Of a stretch of DNA of 64,000 nt, positions 62,189-64,000 are shown one piece after another. Made by a program: the position numbers and the translations under genes. Each line of letters opens with the position of its first letter. The first letter of the stretch is position 1. The stretch spans positions 310,001 to 374,000 of the forward strand of contig NW_004457695.1 in NCBI RefSeq assembly GCF_000203815.1, read 5' to 3'. The notes under the pieces are model-generated. The model was not told the DNA's origin. It did not search any database and worked only from the letters and a program-made list of their open reading frames with translations. Source of the stretch: Cavenderia fasciculata (Eukaryota > Evosea > Eumycetozoa > Acytosteliales > Cavenderiaceae).

Positions 62189-62716
62189 ATATTATAATAA
62201 TATAATTCCCTCCAAAAAAAACAACAGATTCATAATAAATATTCCTTCTCTCTCCAAGTTCGCAACCCCAGGTCGAACCTGCACATTTTTTCCGTTTTTT
62301 TTTTTTTTTGTTTTACGAATTTTTTTGAATTATTTTTATTTTTTTTTTGTTTTCTCGTCCTTGTTCTCGCATGTTAAATATTTATTTTTATTAAATATTA
62401 TGATATATTTTGTTTGTTGTCGTTGTTGTGTATTTACAAACAACTTGAGCAATTTTGAGTTTATTGTTGTTTCAGCTGAGAGATAGAAGAAGTTGGTTGT
62501 TGTACTAATTGTATAGGCTTGGCAAAGAAAAGTAAAAAAGTAGACGAGGAATCTATAGATTATAGCTATTATAGAAGAGATAAAAAGCAAACATTCCGCC
62601 ATACAAAAATTTGTAGTAGATACAATAATAATTATAATTATAATATAATTCATTTTCCCTCCCTTTTTCTATTTAAATCATAATCAATATAACTAAAACT
62701 AATATATTAAAACAAA
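62189..62716. promoter_or_regulatory. Intergenic region upstream of ELOF1
   Basis: AT-rich with several T-tracts (62299-62315, 62341-62350) and AT repeats near 62628-62650. It should contain the 3' end of the ankyrin-like gene and the ELOF1 promoter. A CAGGTCGAACCTG motif near 62270 resembles a tRNA B box in isolation only. No gene is seen. Confidence 0.55.
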
Positions 62717-63070
62717 ATGGGTAAAAGAAAATCATCCAAACCACCTCCAAAGAAAAAGGTCATAGGAAAGATCCCAAAGTACTTTGATTGTCCTTTCTGT
62801 GACCATTCTCAAAGTGTAGAATGTATCATGTAAGTCATTCAAAATCGATGTTTCAATTTCAATCATATGTGATATTAATCAAATAAATACTTTTTTTCTT
62901 TCTTTCTTTATTTATTTATTTATTTATATAGTAAAAGAGAAAATGGTATTGGAACAGCTACATGTAGAAAATGTAATGCAAATTATTCAACTCAAATTAA
63001 TGATTTGAGTGATCCAATCGATGTTTATACTGATTGGATTGATGCTTGTGAAGAAGCCAACAGAGCCTAA
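62717..63070 (+). CDS. elof1: Transcription elongation factor ELOF1 (Elf1)
   Basis: Small zinc-ribbon protein that rides on elongating RNA polymerase II in the nucleus and takes part in elongation through chromatin and transcription-coupled repair. Exons are 62717-62829 and 62932-63070; 83 residues, the same length as human ELOF1. The basic N-terminus ([14 protein letters not shown]) contacts nucleic acid or polymerase. The four zinc cysteines are at 25 and 28 (CPFC) and 49 and 52 (CRKC), separated by [14 protein letters not shown]. The tail [19 protein letters not shown] is typical of the family. The intron falls in phase 2 between the two zinc half-sites. Too short and split to stand out as one open frame, but unmistakable. 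Confidence 0.96.
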
Positions 63071-63579
63071 ACATGGCATAGGACAGGACAAACCACCTTA
63101 TTATTTTTAAATATTATTCCAATCAGTCGTGGGCAAGGAACAGGACACTCGAGTCATCATCCATTTAAAAAAGTGTAGATAACGTTTTTAAAATTAAATA
63201 AATAATTATTATTTTTTGTACAATATATATATACTGACTATTCCAACTTTCAACTTTGGTATAATTATAATTTGATTTAAACATCTTTATCAATTTTATT
63301 ATTACAATTGAACTTTTTATGATATGCGGGAGATGTTTAAACATATAGGTAGGTTGTTTGGAAAAAAAAGGGATTGATTTAGTTGATTGTTTGATTTATA
63401 AAGGTTATTTACAAAAAAGAGGATTTGGTATATCGTTTTTGTTGTGGTGTAATTGGGGGTGGATATATATATATAAATGATTGAAAGTGAAAGAATAACC
63501 ATCCTACATGGTTGGTCAATTCTCGTTTTGAGGATTTGTTGTTTTTTTTTGTTTGATTTGACTTGTTTTCGTTATCGTT
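63071..63579. other. Convergent spacer between ELOF1 and the kinase gene
   Basis: Half a kilobase of AT-rich DNA between two facing genes, with a short (AT)n run near 63462-63474 and T/G-rich sequence toward 63540-63570. It should hold both 3' UTRs. A 61-codon minus frame here is an AT-driven chance ORF. Confidence 0.6.
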
Positions 63580-64000
63580 TTAATCACCTATATAATGGAA
63601 ATCATTTTGATTAAATATTTCATCATCGGATGAAGAAGATGAATTACGACGTTGATGATTAGCCGTTGCCGACAAGGTGAGTGAAGGGAGAGTATTGTTA
63701 TTATTTGAAAAAAGGTTGGCTGCCGAGTTGATACCAATGTTGTTGTTGTTGTTGTTGTTGGCGTATGGGAGGTTGATGGTGGATGATGTAGGGGTCGTGT
63801 ACAATGCGGTTTGGAAAAGCGTGGGTGCCGAGTTGGGCATATTGACCGAGAGGAAGTCGAGGATGAATCCAAAGGTGGGACGCTCCTCTGCGTTGCCCTT
63901 CCAGCACATTTGCACGAGGTTGGCCAATGGCAACCACATGGGGCTCTGGAGGGCGGGGATAGGCGGACGGTAGTGCTCATAGGCGGCCATATGCGCCATC
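63580..64000 (-). CDS. C-terminal end of a TKL-type protein kinase (partial)
   Basis: The gene reads leftward from beyond the window's right edge; only about 140 codons are visible. HYRPPIP followed by LANLVQMCWKGNAEERPTFGFILDFL is the end of a protein kinase domain (subdomain XI, CW....RPTF) of the tyrosine-kinase-like class, abundant in dictyostelids. The tail of about 100 residues is Asn/Ser-rich with a run of seven Asn and a Ser-rich stretch (RRNSSSSSDDE), probably unstructured. Catalytic residues lie outside, so activity cannot be judged. The 5' end is missing. Confidence 0.85.
   Translation of the reverse strand, partial: MAHMAAYEHYRPPIPALQSPMWLPLANLVQMCWKGNAEERPTFGFILDFLSVNMPNSAPTLFQTALYTTPTSSTINLPYANNNNNNNIGINSAANLFSNNNNTLPSLTLSATANHQRRNSSSSSDDEIFNQNDFHYIGD

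Noticed and set aside
62255-62290. tRNA-like B-box sequence (GGTTCGACC on the minus strand)
   Set aside because: No acceptor, D or anticodon arms can be drawn around it; only the short T-loop-like motif is present.
1-64000. CRISPR arrays, bacterial operons or Shine-Dalgarno sites
   Set aside because: The genes have spliceosomal introns and eukaryotic families throughout; the direct repeats present are microsatellites or the 11-bp satellite, without spacers.

Overview
The window is nuclear DNA of a social amoeba (Dictyostelia). The evidence is AT-rich intergenic DNA with short AT-rich introns (GTATGT/GTAAGT...AG), Asn and Gln homopolymers, A-rich start contexts, type I polyketide synthases of dictyostelid style, and a close match to the dictyostelid secreted cAMP phosphodiesterase PdsA. 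Moderate base composition and large dictyostelid-only paralogue families suggest a species outside the D. discoideum group, but the species cannot be fixed from the sequence alone.

Layout: (1) 1-22359, three tandem + strand polyketide synthase (PKS) genes with the order KS-AT-DH-degenerate MT-ER-KR-ACP. PKS1 is cut by the window edge, PKS2 has a single-base frameshift, and PKS3 is a pseudogene split by a 2.44 kb piggyBac-like transposon and carrying three more lesions. (2) 22664-24511, a DDX5/DDX17-type RNA helicase on the minus strand. (3) 26486-34549, two tandem genes with an unusual architecture: N-terminal region possibly related to SNTX/MACPF proteins, MORN motif, AIG1-like GTPase, Cys/His cluster. 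The first is intact; the second is broken only in its middle. A striking 11-bp satellite lies between them. (4) 34716-37002, an ABCF (GCN20/ABCF3-like) ATPase. (5) 37918-41154, an F-box-like/LRR gene flanked by two decayed relatives. (6) 41663-44975, a CARMIL-like LRR protein. (7) 45265-46832, a pdsA orthologue starting with a 7-codon micro-exon and preceded by a 4.4 kb gene-free region. (8) 51215-52923, the DNA primase large subunit. (9) 53448-57747, a 1341-residue secreted protein with a Bt Cry-type (Endotoxin_N-like) helical domain followed by lectin-like modules. (10) 58380-59330, a decayed partial copy of the primase gene whose copied promoter now lies upstream of (11) a large ankyrin-like dictyostelid protein at 59407-62188. 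(12) ELOF1 at 62717-63070, and (13) the 3' end of a TKL-type protein kinase at the right edge.

Housekeeping genes (helicase, ABCF, primase, ELOF1) are interleaved with fast-evolving families (PKS, GTPase pair, F-box/LRR, ankyrin-like). Nearly every fast family here shows tandem duplication followed by decay. The best candidates for under-described biology are the GTPase/MORN/Cys-cluster protein, the Cry-domain lectin protein, and the PKS array with its patchwork of identity.
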